64,000 bases of DNA from Diphasiastrum complanatum (GCA_029204225.1 CM055101.1:46301906-46365905), one strand, 5' to 3'; counted from the first letter of the stretch, positions 1 through 14,376 are shown. Numbers and translations: made by a program. The notes: generated by a model from the sequence alone, not told the origin.

Positions 1-528
1 GTAATTGAGGTTTGCTAGATTTTTTTACGCTCAGTGACTCCATCTTTGAAGATTCTTACTTAACGTGGTTACTCTTTCACAACAATAGCAGAGCGTGAGA
101 TTGTTAGAGACAAGAAGGAAAAGTTGGCTTATGTTGTTCTTGATTTTGAGCAGGAACTAGAGAAATCAAAGAACGGCTCCTCAATTGAGAAAAGTTGTGA
201 GCAGATGGACAGGTTATTACGATCGGTGCAGAACGGTTCAGGTGTGCTGAAGTACTCTTCCAGCCATCTCTAATTCGTATGGAAGCTACAGGGATCCACG
301 AGACCACCTACAATTCCATAATGAAGTGTGATGTTGATATCCGAAAGGATTTGTATGGCAATATTGTTCTTAGTGGAGGGAGCACGTTCCCTGGAATTGC
401 AGATCTGATGAGCAAGGAGATAACTGCGCTAGCTCCAAGCAGCATGAAGATTAATGTCGTTGCACCTCCTCAAAGAAAGTATAGCGTTTGGATTGGAGTT
501 TCCATCCTTGCATCATTGAGTACCTCTC
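1..528 (+). pseudogene. Actin pseudogene, C-terminal part
   Basis: Translation gives typical actin text: [17 protein letters not shown] near 80-140, [14 protein letters not shown] near 203-242, then [17 protein letters not shown]-like sequence, [26 protein letters not shown] and RKYSVWIG up to about 505. This matches roughly actin residues 170-353. The copy is broken: a TAA stands where LTERGY has Glu (near 62), the frame shifts near 205, and the TTMFPG segment is shortened. Plant actin genes have a conserved intron near codon 355, and similarity stops about there, so this looks like a truncated genomic exon rather than a processed copy (inference). Its right end runs into a (CT)n tract and Copia-1; its left end lies outside the window. 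Confidence 0.88.
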
Positions 529-539
529 TCTCTCTCTCT
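525..539. repeat. (TC)n tract, Copia-1 insertion site
   Basis: A short TC run directly follows the actin similarity. Its last five bases, TCTCT (535-539), are matched by TCTCT at 6697-6701 on the far side of Copia-1, so the element inserted into a CT microsatellite. The simple repeat makes the duplication weakly informative. Confidence 0.75.
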
Positions 540-1221
540 TGTAAAAATTACAGCAAATAAGGATCCTAAAACACTTGAAATGATGAGGGAAACAATAGAT
601 TATGATTTCATAAGATTAGCACAAGTTGAACCATCAAAATCCATCAAAAATCTATGCTTGAACCTCACTAAATGGCCCAAATCCTTGAAGAAGGCGTCAC
701 ACGTGTGAAAGTACGGCCTCCCACAGTCTGAGTACTGTACACCAGACCTACATTCAATCCTATAATCATTAGTAATCACAAGTACTCAAACAATTATGAA
801 CATAGAGAGCAATTGCACCATTATGAGAGAAAAAACATGAAATTGCTTGATTGATTTTGGTGAGATATCATCACTTATATATACATGATCCATCACGGTT
901 TTGGGCAGGTATGAGTAGCCCTAAACCTATCCCTAATGCTAATTTTGGTGGATCTTTCATCCCTACTAAGTTAGGGTTGGAATCTTGGAGATCCCTCAAC
1001 AATGCAAAAATTACCAAAAATAGCTCCTATTTTTTCTCCCTTGTATCTAAGCATAATTTGGACTCATTCCAAAGGTTCTAACACTTAGGTCTACTTGAGA
1101 ACATCCTTATGAATGGAATCCTATGCTATTTGGCACGTGTGACAAGCCACATCATGACTATCTAACTATTTACAAGTCATATGACCAAAACTAGTCAAGC
1201 TAGAATTGTGAATTTTTAACA
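540..1221 (-). repeat. Copia-1 3' LTR
   Basis: 682 bp, bounded by TG...CA with inverted ends (TGTAAAAATT / AATTTTTAACA). It contains a palindromic TCACACGTGTGA motif at 697-708 and, read on the minus strand, a TATATATAAG TATA-like box near 872-884. It is nearly identical to 6015-6696. Confidence 0.95.
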
Positions 1222-1233
1222 CTCCTCCTCACT
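1222..1233 (-). other. Copia-1 polypurine tract
   Basis: Read on the minus strand this is a GAGGAGGAG purine run directly before the 3' LTR, the expected plus-strand primer position. Confidence 0.7.
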
Positions 1234-1235
1234 AT

Positions 1236-4200
1236 CTAGCTTGGTTCAATCATTGCTTTACTAATCACTCCAAGTGATGATCTGAACTTCATAAAAGGTG
1301 TCTTTTGAAGTGGTTTAGTAAGTAGATCAGCTACACATTCATTGCTTGGAACATGCTCCAAAGCAATCTCCTTGGCTTGCACCATTTCTCTCACAAAGTG
1401 ATGGCATATCTCAATGTGCTTAGATCTTGCATGGAAGATTGGGTTAGATGCAAGGTGTTGGGCTGATATATTGTCATTGTAGATGATTGGTGCCTCCTCT
1501 GAATCCATGATCTTTAGTTCCACCAATAATCTCTTGATCCAAAGTACCTCCTTTGTAGTAGTTGTCAAAGCTTTGTACTCGACCTCGGTTGAAGATAGAG
1601 ATATAGTTTCTTGCTTTTTTGAAAGCCATGAAACCACACCTTCTCCTATGAAAGTTGAATAGGCACTTGTTGATTTCCTATCCCTCTTGTCCCCTGCAAA
1701 ATCTGAATCACTAAATGCATGAAGGTTAATCACATCTCCTCTATATAGAATCCCAAAATCCAATGTACTTGAGATGTATCTTAGAATCCTCTTAGCCTTT
1801 TTCCAATGGATATTCAATGGCTTTTGCATGGATTGGCTCAACCTACATACACTAAAGCTAAGATCTGGTCTAGTTATAGTGATCCACATTAAGGAACCTA
1901 TAAGTTGCCTAAACAAAGTGATGTCCATGAAGGATCTTTCATCATCTTCATTTGGCACTTTTACATCTTGCTCCACTGGTGTGTCAACACTTTTGCATAC
2001 TTCCATCTTAAACTTCTTCAAAAGACTTTGAGCATAGTTTACTTGACTTATAAAGATAAAATCAGACCCTCTAAGTACTTCTATGCCTAAATGAAGTGAA
2101 GACACCCTAGATCTACCATCTTGAACTCTAAGGATAGATCTATCTTGATTTTTTCAATACCATCAACACTATTTCCACTAATGATGATGTCATCTACATA
2201 AATGAGTAAAAGTACAATACCAACATCATCAAACTTAATGTAAAGAGTGGGATCATATTCACTTTGAACAAAAGAAAGTGAAATAAGATAGCAATGTAGT
2301 CTTGAATTCCAAGATCTCGAGGCTTGCTTCAAGCCATAGATGCTTCTTTGGAGATGGCATACTTTGTTCTCCATTCCATGCTTGATGAACCCTTGTGGCT
2401 GCTCCATATAGATATACTCTTCCAAAACACCATTCAAGAAAGCATTAGAGACATCCATTTGACATAGAAACCATCCAAAATGTGATGCAAGTGCAATGAT
2501 TAGTCTTATTGTGACCATCTTGGCCACGGGTGCAAAAGTTTCCTCATAGTCTATCCCTCTCTCTTGAGCATAACCTTTTGCAACTAATCTTGCTTTATGT
2601 TTGTTAACACTCCCATTTGCATTCAACTTAAGCTTGAAGACCCACTTGCATCCTATTACATTCCTTTGAGGTCTCTCAACAAGCAACCAAGTTTCATTCT
2701 CAATCAAGGCATCATACTCATCCAACATAGCTTTATACCATTCTTTGGAGTTCAATGCATCTTCAACATTAGACGGTTCTTCAAAACTAGATAAAGCATA
2801 AGAAGTGGATGAGATACCCTCAACTTGCTGTCCTTTGCCTTGATATGTGAGCCTTGATGGCTCCACTTTTGCCCTTGAAGATCTCCTTGGTGTGATAGGT
2901 GGGTTTGGTGCTTGCTCCTCCATGAGCTCCTCCTCAAAACCAAGATCTTGCTCCTCGGCCATCTTCTTCTTGATTGTTGGAGCACTTGAGCCTTCTTCAA
3001 GCATATGCATATGTTGTTCATCAAAGATGACATCCCTTGAAACAACAAATTTGTTCAAGGATGGGAGATAGACTTTGTAGCCCTTGCTTGAGCTTGCATA
3101 TCCAAGCATGATCCCTCTTGTGGAAGATGGATCCTCCTTGGTTCTTGTTTCCAATGGCACATGCACATAACATATACACCCAAAAACTTTCAAGTGATTA
3201 AGATTGGGTTTCTTTCCATACAACATCTCATAAGGAGTTTTGCCTTCAATTGCTTTGCAAGACACCCTATTCATCAAGTAGTTTGCACATACAAGAGACT
3301 CACCCCAAAAGGATTTGGGCAAACAAGCATCTAATCTTAAAGCCTTAGAACATTCACATAATGTTCTATTCCTTCTTTCAGCAACTCCATTTTGTTGAGG
3401 AGTGTAAGGACAAGAAGTCTCTTTCTTGATCCCTTCCTCCTCACAAAAGGCCTTGAACTCATTGGAGATGAATTCTCCACCATTGTCACTTCTAAGAATC
3501 TTGATGCTATGATTATGATGCTTTTCCACAAACAACTTGAACTTTACAAAAGTATCAAATACTTGAGACTTGAGGGAAAGTAAGAACACCCAACAATATC
3601 TTGAGTAGTCATCAATGAAGGTTAAAAACATGGATGAACCTCCATTAGATTTGGTGCTAGCAATGTGCACATCTGAGTGTATGAGTTCAAGAGGATGAGA
3701 TGACTTTGTGATGGAGTTAGGAAACACCTTCTTATGTGCCTTGGATAAGGCACAAGCTTCACAAACCTTGTCTTCCTTCCCAATAGACCTTGGTAGGCCT
3801 AAATCATACTCCTCCTTGATCATAGCCTCCATGGAACCCGAGTTGACATGTCCAAGTCTTTTGTGCCATAAAGTAAAGGTAGATATCTTGATCTTCTCGG
3901 CCAACATGACAACATTAGTATCCACAAATGCATCCAACTTATAAAGTTTGCCAAGTCTAGTGCCCTTAGCCACTATCTTACCCTTCTTCTTGATGAAACA
4001 TTCATTTGAAGCAAAGTCAACATTGAAACCATTGTCTACCATTTGGCCAACACTTAGTAGATTCTTTGTTATTGTAGGAATGTACAAAACACCTTCTATG
4101 TTGATCTTTTTGGAAGATCCTAAGCAAAGGGGAATGCTACCAACTCCTTCAATTTTACAAGCTTCATCATTTGCTGTATAGATAGACTTTATAGGTCCAT

Positions 4201-5203
4201 CATAAGATAAGAGAGAAGAGAAAAACTCCCTTTTACTAGTCATGTGTGAACTAGCACCCGAGTCAATCCACCAAGGATCTTCTCCTTTGAAGCTTGTTGA
4301 AGAAAATATGGACATCATGAGAGAGTCCTCATGTGAACTCTCCTCCTCCTCCTCTTTGCTCATGTTGGCTTGGCTTTGATCTTGCTTCCTCTTGAAGCAT
4401 TCCGAGGCGTAATGCCCCATCTTTCTACAATAGTAGCACTTCACCTTTGATTTGTCCTTCTTGACTTTGGTGGTTGATGGAGATGCCTTTGAGGGTCCTT
4501 CTTGATCCTCAAGCTTTGTAGACTTCTTGAATGTTGATCCTTTGCCTTTGGACTTGCCTTTGCCTTTGGTGAAGAGAGCTTGGTCATCTCCACCTTGGAT
4601 GGAAAGCCTATCCATCCTCTCTTGCATTTGGCTCCTTCTTGATTCCTCGGCCATGAGTGTGCCTTGAAGTTCTTCAAGTATGGGTAGCTTACCCATAATT
4701 GCATATCCCTGAACCAAATTGTCAAATTCAAAGCTTAGTCCATTCAATATGAGTTGAACAAGCTCTTCATCCTTGATAGGGTCACCTATAAAGGCTAGCT
4801 CTTTGTTCAATTCCTTTACTCTTAGGACAAAAGTATGTGCACTCTCTCCTTTCTTTTGATAGCTTCTATAGATTTGATTCTTCAAAGCTAACATTCTAGT
4901 TTGGTTCTTGGATTCATAGACCTTTTGCAAAGTCTCCCAAGCATCTTGAGCTGAAGTGCAATCTCCTACCTCTCTTAAGAGTTCATTTGCAACATTCATT
5001 TTTATGCAATGTAGTGCAACATTGCACCTCTTGATGTATTTGGATTTTTCTTGAGGATGAATAGGTTCACCCTCCTTACCATTTACAATTTCCATCAGAT
5101 CTTGCATGATCATGATAGATTCCATTCTAACTTTCCATATGGAATAGTTAGTTTGGTTGAGCCTTTCATTAGTATCCAAAAGATATGCATTTATAGATGC
5201 CAT
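1236..5203 (-). pseudogene. Copia-1 gag-pol region
   Basis: The start near 5203 opens a Copia gag (N-terminal ERLNQTNYSIWKVRMESI). Then come a lysine-rich linker, a CCHC knuckle (CYYCRKMGHYASEC), a protease with DSGASSHMT, an integrase zinc-binding and DDE core (IHSDVH, SDNGGEF, PQQNGVAERRNR), a Copia reverse transcriptase (DVSNAFLNG, YVDDIIISG) and RNase H ending in the ADLLTKPL region. This is the usual single-polyprotein Copia order. About one break; treated as a fossil. Confidence 0.93.
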
Positions 5204-6001
5204 CTAGTCTCCTAATCAAGGACTTGACACAAATGAAGGTTACTTCTATTGATTTGATTGAAGGTCTACCTTATCCCACTTCTTAGGGACCTGAAAAGAT
5301 CAGTAATAGACTTCCTATAAATATCTAAGAATGATCTCTAACAAAATCAAATCATAGAATACTAGAAACAATGCACTTGCTTGATTGAAGTAGACAATAC
5401 TAGTAGAATTGCCCCTCTTTCTATAAAGAACATTAAAGCTTCCAAATGATCTGATCAAGAGTGAATTTCAGCAACCTAATATACTTCCAAAATCACTTGT
5501 AAAAGATCTAAATGGAACTTAATGAGGATGCAACACAATCTACTATCCAATCACAAGCAAAAAATGATCAAAATTGATGAAAAATTGATCTAATTTGGTG
5601 CATAAGTCAAGCAATGGTTGGACTGAACCTAAATCACTTTAGGAGGTGCCTACTACACCTTAGAACAGCCTTGAAGAGTCCCCAAAACTCTGATCTTCCC
5701 TCTCCTTGAATGCTAGAAAGCCTCCTCTATGAAATCACCTCCAAAACTCGCTTAGAAATCAATGCTTGGAGCAAGCAAAACTTGCTATCTTGGTAATGTG
5801 AATTGAATTCAACTTTGACTCTGGTTTTAGACACCTAAACACCTGCAAATGAAGTCACACAACACCAATCTCCAATGTATTTGACTCACTTTGAGTTCTA
5901 GAATCAATACTAGATGCTAAGATCCAATCTACACAAGATTTAGATCAAAAATTGTGATCAAATTGAATGAAAACCAAGGATTTAGCTCATTTAAACCTTT
6001 A

Positions 6002-6014
6002 GGCTCTGATACCA
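6002..6014 (-). other. Copia-1 primer binding site
   Basis: On the minus strand this reads TGGTATCAGAGCC, complementary to the 3' end of plant initiator-Met tRNA, directly after the 5' LTR. Confidence 0.9.
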
Positions 6015-7689
<1,675 letters not shown>

Positions 7690-8283
7690 AATCAATGCTA
7701 GTTTGATCTTTATGGTATTATTGGGCTTAGGAGATCAAAAGTACATGTGCAATCAGAGCCTACCTAAGATTAACAAGCAAATCTAATAAAAAAGTTTTCA
7801 AATTTGATCAGATTTCAAGCTAGGAATTGTCTAGATTCTACTTTCTAGCTAGTTTGCAGTTTTCTGGTGATTTAGAGCTTCAAACCACTTTGAATGGTCC
7901 AGATCAGGTACTGTACGGAATTTCAGGTGCAGGCACGTGTGAAATCTGCCCATTTTCAATTTGGTGGTTCTCTCTCATCTTAGATCCAAATTGCATGCAA
8001 ATTGGCCCACTAGAAAGCTAGAAATGTGTAAAATCTGATGCAATTTGAAACATATAGCTGGATAAGCCAATCAGAATTTATAAGCTTTTGAATAGTCGTA
8101 GGTAGGGCACCTAGACTTGTGGCAAATCGTGAGTACATGTCATTTATTGCCTGAATGATCAGAATAATTATCCAGAAGTTGACCAATCTCATCTATATGT
8201 GATTTTGGAAAAATTTAGAGGATCTGGGCAAATTGTTTCATACAAATAGATTGTATTTGAGTCAATTTGACATTTTTAGAGTA

Positions 8284-8299
8284 TTTCACACGTGTGAAA
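8284..8299. promoter_or_regulatory. Perfect 16-bp palindrome with G-box core
   Basis: TTTCACACGTGTGAAA in the Copia-2 leader is its own reverse complement and contains CACGTG. Closely related motifs recur in other elements of the window. A binding role is inference. Confidence 0.5.
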
Positions 8300-8502
8300 T
8301 TCAGATAACCATAACTTTTGTCATACTTCATCTTTTTTGATGATTCAAATCTTGTTTTAGAGAGATTGTCAAACTAGTGAGATCTATCTCACAGTTTTTT
8401 GCTTAGTCTTACATAGGATCTGGTTATTTACCCTTGATTGGTTCCTATAGTGAGAAAATAAGCAATTTTTTCATCCATCTTTTTTTATTTCTATCATTCT
8501 TT

Positions 8503-9777
8503 ATGACTTCAATGGGTGTCTTTCTATTAGAAGCAAGTGAAAGATTGTCAACCTCCATTTACTCAATTTGGAAGGTTAGGATGGAATCTGTCTTAATTCT
8601 ACAAAATGTGATGGATATTGTACTTGGTATTGAAGAAGAACCACAAATTCCTCAAGAAATTCCAAAGTACACAAAGAGAGCTAGGATGGCTCTACATTAT
8701 ATTAAAATGAATGTCTCAAATGACATCTTAAGAGAAATTGGTGCTTGTACTAATGCCAAAGATGCTTGGGATACTCTCAAATTCATCTATGAGGCAAAGA
8801 ATACTTCTAGACTTCTAACACTAAGAAACCAAATTTTTCAAAGTGTACAGAGAAGTGATGAATGTGCTTCAGCTTATGTAATGAGAGTTAAAGACCTCCA
8901 TAGAGAATTGTCATGCATAGGAGACTCCATCAACCAAAATGAACTTGTTCAAGTCATACTTAATGGGTTAAAGGAGGATTATGACAACCTTGTTCAGAGT
9001 TATGCCATTAAGGAGGAGCTACCAAGTTTGGAAGCACTCCAAAGTGTGCTCATTTCTGAAGAATCAAGACAAGAGTATAAACTCTTGAAAATGGAAAGAC
9101 TGTCTCTCAACATTGATGGTAAAGCCCTCTTTACCAAAGACAAGCACAAGTCAAGAAGTAAGAATCAACACCAACCCTCTTCAAGCAAGAACAATCTTAT
9201 TTACAAGGATAAAGGAGAAGAGGATGAGTCCTCTCAAGCTTTCACATCCAAGAAGAAGAAGAAAAACATCAAGTGTTTCTTTTGTGGCAAAAAGGGGCAT
9301 TATGCCACCAATTGCTTCAAGAAGAAGAGTCAATTCAAGCAAGCCAACATTTCCAATGAAGAGAAGGAAGATGCTCATGCAAGTGATGGAGAGGGATCTC
9401 TTATGGTCTCGAGTTTTTCATCATCACCTTTCAAGAAGGATGGTTCATGGTACATCGACAGTGGATCTTCCTCACATATGTGTAGCTCCAAGCATTCTTT
9501 TTCATCCATGACACCTTATGAAGGAGCCAAGAAGTCCATCTACACATCAAATGATCATGAGTGTGCTATTGTAGGCATAGGGACCATTCCCTTAAAGCTT
9601 TCATCATCAAAAGTTCTTTCTCTGTCTAAAGTACTTTTTGTTCCTAAGTTAACAGAAAATCTTATTAGTGTTGGGCAATTGTTTGATAGTGGACTAGATG
9701 TGAATTTCAATGTTGATACATGTACAATCAAGAAGCATGATGAGATCCTTGCATTTGGGTCTAGATATGGTGGAATC
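8503..9777 (+). pseudogene. Copia-2 gag and protease part
   Basis: The start at 8503 was chosen because MTSMGVFLLEASERL aligns with the gag start of Copia-4 (MSSMGSSLLEPSERL). Visible parts are the gag domain, a CCHC knuckle (CFFCGKKGHYATNC) and the protease motif DSGSSSHMC. It stops where Copia-3 is inserted. Confidence 0.85.
9773..9777. repeat. Copia-3 target site duplication, left
   Basis: GAATC directly before the Copia-3 LTR, repeated at 15639-15643 directly after it. Confidence 0.93.
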
Positions 9778-10430
9778 TGTGAAAAACTCAGATCCAAAAG
9801 ATGCTAAAGTTTCATAAAGATCTTGGCCATGGAAGTTATGCACATCTAGATTGAAAAAATGATAGAAATTGTGATGTTAAGCATACTAAACATCAACTAA
9901 ACATCAAAATCTGATCATAAGCTTCCACAAACAGAAACTTGCTGTCCCTGTCCGTACTTCAGAGCCTACAACCTGCATTTCACACGTGTGAAGCCATAGC
10001 AACAAAGAAATCACAATTCTAGTGGCTAGAATGCAAGATATGAACAAAAAAGTGAGAGAGAAGAAGATGGATCTTCAAAGAGCATAACATTCATTCAATA
10101 GAATGAAAATGAGATGTGTACATACTCGTGGAGATGGCTATTTATAGCAGCCATAGTGCCTCTTGGCCACTTGTCTTATGATAGGCTAAAATTGGGGTCC
10201 AATAGGATTCACCCATATACCTAGAAATTTGGTCAAATAGGAATGCACCAAATTATGAGCCAATAGAAGAGCTCCACACTCGACCTCCTCTAATTAATGT
10301 GACCTCAAAAGTAGTGTACACATACTTTGGGCCTCTACATACATGTATGAACCTATCTCTAACTTTTATTTGGCCATAGGCCTACAAAATCTCAAGTTAG
10401 GAAAATACTACTAGTTGACAATTTTTCACA
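9778..10430 (-). repeat. Copia-3 3' LTR
   Basis: 653 bp, TG...CA. It contains TTCACACGTGTGAA at 9979-9992. It appears identical to 14986-15638. Confidence 0.96.
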
Positions 10431-13400
10431 CTCCCTCTTCAACTAGTTTTAGCATAGATTTAGAAATTACACCAAGACTTGTTCTATGCTTGAAAAATAA
10501 GTCCTTTCCCAATGCTTTGGTAAAGATATCAGCCACACATTCCTTTGATGGGACATGTTCAAGCTTGATCTCTTTTGCCAACACTTGTTCTCTCACAAAA
10601 TGGTAAGCCACCTCGATATGTTTGCTCCTTGCATGGAAAACCGGATTGCTTGCTAGACTTTGGGCTGAAAGGTTGTCACAAAAGATGATTGGACTCTCTG
10701 AAAAATCCAGCAAATGAAGCTCCATAATCATCCTCTTGATCCACACCATCTCCTTTGTGCATGATGTCAAAGCTTTGTACTCGGCCTCACTAGAAGAAAG
10801 TGATATAGTTGCTTGTTTCTTCGACATCCATGAGATAGCTCCATCACCTATGAAAATAGCATGTGCATTTATGGATTTTCTATCCATAAGGTCTCCTGCA
10901 AAATCTGAATCTGAAAAACCAAATAAGTTAGGTGATGAGCCTCTATAAACAATGCCAAAATCTTTTGTTCCCGAGATGTATCTCAAGATCCTCTTTCCTA
11001 GTTTCCAATGTTCTATGCTAGGATCTTGCATGAATTGGCTTAATCTACCAACACAATAAGATAAATCAGGTCTTGTGATGGTTAGATATATAAGAGAACC
11101 TATTAGCTTCCTATAGAGAGTAATGTCCTCGAAGGATCTTTCATTACCTCTTATAGTTAGCTTTACATGTGATTCCATAGGTGTATCAATAGGATTTGCA
11201 TCTACCATATGAAATCTATTGAGAATAGAAATAGCATACTTCTCTTGTGAAATAAAAGTGATTTGAGAAGTTCTAATTACTTCTATTCCTAAGATATAGC
11301 TCAAAAGACCAAGATCATGCACTTCAAATTCCTTTTTTAGTGCTTTCTTGATATCTTCTATATCTTCCTTGTTCCCTCCACTTAAAATAATGTCATCCAC
11401 ATAAATTAGAAGGATTGTAACATCATTAGCACTAATTCTAAAGTAAAGTGAATGATCATACTCACTCATAGTGAAGTTTTGAGAAAGTAGAAAAGAGTTA
11501 AGCCTAGCATACCAACTCCTTGGTGCTTGCTTAAGACCATACAAACTTTTTTGTAGAAAACACACATGATTAGGCTTGCTATGAGAAACATAGCTCTCGG
11601 GTTGCTCCATGTAGACTTCCTCTTCAAGATCACCATTCAAGAAAGCATTAGAAATGTCTAATTGCCAAAGATCCCATCCATAAAGAGTTGCAAGGGAAAT
11701 GATTACTCTTATGCTCACCATCTTTGCCACGGGTGCAAAGGTTTCCTCATAGTCAATGCCATGCTCTTGAGCATAACCTTTAGCCACCAACCTTGCCTTG
11801 AACTTGTTGATAGATCCATCTTGATTTGTCTTTACCTTGAAGATCCATTTGCATCCAATTGCACTTTTGCCCTTTGGAAGCTCCACCAATCTCCATGTGT
11901 TGTTCTTCATAAGTGCTTCAAACTCAAGATCCATTGCTTGGATCCATTCCTCTTTTTGCCTTGCTTCATCTACACATGAAGGTACATCAAAAGAAGTTAG
12001 GAAAGCATAGTTGGATCCATCCACCACTTGCTTACCTTTGCCATCATAAGTGAGCCTTGAGGGTTTCACTTTATGCCTTGGAGTTCTCCTTGGAATTTGA
12101 CTTGAAGAGGCTTCTTCAACATCCACATCCAATGTGTCATCAACTCCATTGTCATCAAGCACATTAGTTGCAACAACACCATCATCACTTGAAACAACTT
12201 TTGGAATGTTACTTTCATCAAAAATGACATCCCTACTTGTGAACACTTTCTTGATTGAAGGAACATAAATCCTATATGCTTTGCTTACTTCACTATAACC
12301 AACAAAAATGCCCTTTCTTGAAGATGGATCCTCCTTAGTTCTATCATCAAGAGTAATGTTGAAGTAGCAAATGCATCCAAAAGTTCTTAGAAACTTGACA
12401 TTAGGCTTCGTACCAAACAAAGCTTCAAAAGGGGTTTTTCCTTCCAATACAACACTTGGCCATCTATTGCAAAGGAAATTTGCACACAACAAAGCATCAC
12501 TCCAAAAAGGTTTAGGAAGATTAGCATTCAATCTCATTGCCTTTGCACTCTCACACAAGGTTCTATTCTTCCTCTCGGCCACTCCATTTTGTTGTGGTGT
12601 TCTTGGACATGTGTACTCCCTCTTGATCCCATGCTCATCACAAAAGGCTTTGAATTTGTTAGAAATGTATTCACCACCATTGTCGCTCCTCAAGCATTTG
12701 ATTTTGGTTGTAAATTGAGTCTCAATAGCAACTTTGAACTTGACAAACACATCAAACACCTCATCCTTGCTCTTTAGTAGATAAACCCAACAAAATCTAC
12801 TAAAATCATCAATGAAAGTTACATACATCTTAGCACCTCCATTGCTAATTGTAGTAACACCATGAATATCCGAATGCAAGAGAGAAAAAGGCATCTTAGA
12901 TCTAGATATAGATCTAGTATATGGCAATCTATGTGATTTAGACAAAGCACATTCTTCACAAACATGATTCAAGCAAGTAAGAGACTTGGGAAGTCCCCTT
13001 ACTACCTCCTTTTTGGCTATTTCCTCCAAGGCCTTGTAGTTGAGATGTCCCATCCTTTTATGCCATACCTCTTGAATTGACATTTGTTCATTTGCCATGC
13101 ATCCAACTTGGTTAGCAACAACACATGCATCAAGCTTGAACAATTTCCCTTGCCTTTTCCCTTTTGCAATGATACTACACCCCTTTTTGATCAAGCAAGC
13201 ATCACCATCAAACTCAACTTTGAATCCTTTGTCAAGCATTTGGCTTACACTAAGTAAGTTCTTGGTAATGGATGGAATGAGCAAAACATCTTTCAATTCT
13301 ATATTCCTATTTGTAGAAAGTGAAATAGGAATTGTGCCAATCCCCTTGATTGCACACTCACCATCATTTGCGGTATAGATTACCTTCCTATCACCATCAA

Positions 13401-14376
13401 ATGCCATTAAAGATGAAAAATACTCTTTATGATATGTCATATGAGAAGTGGCTCCACTATCAATCCACCAAGGATCAATGTCTCCATGATTAGCCAACAA
13501 GCAAGATGACATAACAAAAGCATCATTTGAAAGAAGCTCATCCCCACCCTCATCAATAGTTAGATTGGTTTGCTTTTCCCCTTGATCCCTCTTTTTCTTA
13601 AAACAATCACTAGCAAAATGCCCTTTGACTCCACAATAGAAACATTTTAGCTTAGATCTATCCTTCTTTTTGCCAAAAGTAGAGTGCTCACCTTGGTCTT
13701 GCCCTTTAGACCAATTGCTTTTACCTTTGCCCTTGAACTTGCCTTTAGAGAACATTGCCTCCTCTTCTCCTCCTTGAGATGTAGAAGATGCTCCCACTCT
13801 TGTTTGCAACCTGAATTCTTCAGCCAACAAGACCTCTTGCAAGTCTCCAACACTTGGTAAACATTTTTGGATAGCATAACTTTGAACAAGATTAGCATGA
13901 TCATCCAACAAGCCATTGAGAATCACTTGAACAAGCTCCTCATTATTTATGCGATCATTAATGCATGCTAACTCATCATTCAATGCTTTAACTCTCAAAA
14001 CAAAAGCATGTCCATTCTCACTCTTCTTTTGCATACAAGAAAAGATTTGCCTTCTTAAAGTCAACACTCTAGAAGTAGACTTGGATTCATAAACCTTCTT
14101 CAAGGCTTCCCAAGCTTCACTAGATGATGTGCACTTACCAACCTCTTTGATAAGCTCATTTGTCACATTCATCTTGATCATGTGAAGGGCTTTCTTTGCC
14201 CTCTTGTCATACCTCAATTGTTCTTGAGGTGCCAAAGGTCTCTCCTCCACACCTACAACAATATCCATCAACTCATTCATCTCAAGCAAAGACTCCATCC
14301 TTACTTTCCAAGTAGAATAGTTGAGGGAGGTAAGCCTATCATTGCTTTCCAACATGTAGCCTCCATTTGTAGCCAT
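10426..14376 (-). CDS. Copia-3 gag-pol polyprotein, 1316 aa
   Basis: One open frame with the complete Copia order. Gag is at residues 1-220 (SLNYSTWKVRMESLL near the start), a CCHC knuckle near 245 (CFYCGVKGHFASDC) and the protease near 305 (DSGATSHMT). The integrase spans about 430-640 (HKRMGHLNY, HSDIHG, SDNGGEYISN, PQQNGVAERKNR). The reverse transcriptase is near 830-1010 (LDISNAFLNGDLEEEVYMEQP, YVDDIILSG) and RNase H covers 1140-1310 (SDSDFAGD, SSSEAEYKAL, KHIEVAYHFVRE). The length is normal for plant Copia. The stop codon lies at the very edge of the 3' LTR. Confidence 0.95.
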   Translation of the reverse strand: MATNGGYMLESNDRLTSLNYSTWKVRMESLLEMNELMDIVVGVEERPLAPQEQLRYDKRAKKALHMIKMNVTNELIKEVGKCTSSSEAWEALKKVYESKSTSRVLTLRRQIFSCMQKKSENGHAFVLRVKALNDELACINDRINNEELVQVILNGLLDDHANLVQSYAIQKCLPSVGDLQEVLLAEEFRLQTRVGASSTSQGGEEEAMFSKGKFKGKGKSNWSKGQDQGEHSTFGKKKDRSKLKCFYCGVKGHFASDCFKKKRDQGEKQTNLTIDEGGDELLSNDAFVMSSCLLANHGDIDPWWIDSGATSHMTYHKEYFSSLMAFDGDRKVIYTANDGECAIKGIGTIPISLSTNRNIELKDVLLIPSITKNLLSVSQMLDKGFKVEFDGDACLIKKGCSIIAKGKRQGKLFKLDACVVANQVGCMANEQMSIQEVWHKRMGHLNYKALEEIAKKEVVRGLPKSLTCLNHVCEECALSKSHRLPYTRSISRSKMPFSLLHSDIHGVTTISNGGAKMYVTFIDDFSRFCWVYLLKSKDEVFDVFVKFKVAIETQFTTKIKCLRSDNGGEYISNKFKAFCDEHGIKREYTCPRTPQQNGVAERKNRTLCESAKAMRLNANLPKPFWSDALLCANFLCNRWPSVVLEGKTPFEALFGTKPNVKFLRTFGCICYFNITLDDRTKEDPSSRKGIFVGYSEVSKAYRIYVPSIKKVFTSRDVIFDESNIPKVVSSDDGVVATNVLDDNGVDDTLDVDVEEASSSQIPRRTPRHKVKPSRLTYDGKGKQVVDGSNYAFLTSFDVPSCVDEARQKEEWIQAMDLEFEALMKNNTWRLVELPKGKSAIGCKWIFKVKTNQDGSINKFKARLVAKGYAQEHGIDYEETFAPVAKMVSIRVIISLATLYGWDLWQLDISNAFLNGDLEEEVYMEQPESYVSHSKPNHVCFLQKSLYGLKQAPRSWYARLNSFLLSQNFTMSEYDHSLYFRISANDVTILLIYVDDIILSGGNKEDIEDIKKALKKEFEVHDLGLLSYILGIEVIRTSQITFISQEKYAISILNRFHMVDANPIDTPMESHVKLTIRGNERSFEDITLYRKLIGSLIYLTITRPDLSYCVGRLSQFMQDPSIEHWKLGKRILRYISGTKDFGIVYRGSSPNLFGFSDSDFAGDLMDRKSINAHAIFIGDGAISWMSKKQATISLSSSEAEYKALTSCTKEMVWIKRMIMELHLLDFSESPIIFCDNLSAQSLASNPVFHARSKHIEVAYHFVREQVLAKEIKLEHVPSKECVADIFTKALGKDLFFKHRTSLGVISKSMLKLVEEGV
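10431..10441 (-). other. Copia-3 polypurine tract
   Basis: Reads GAAGAGGGAG on the minus strand, abutting the 3' LTR and overlapping the last codons of pol. Confidence 0.75.
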
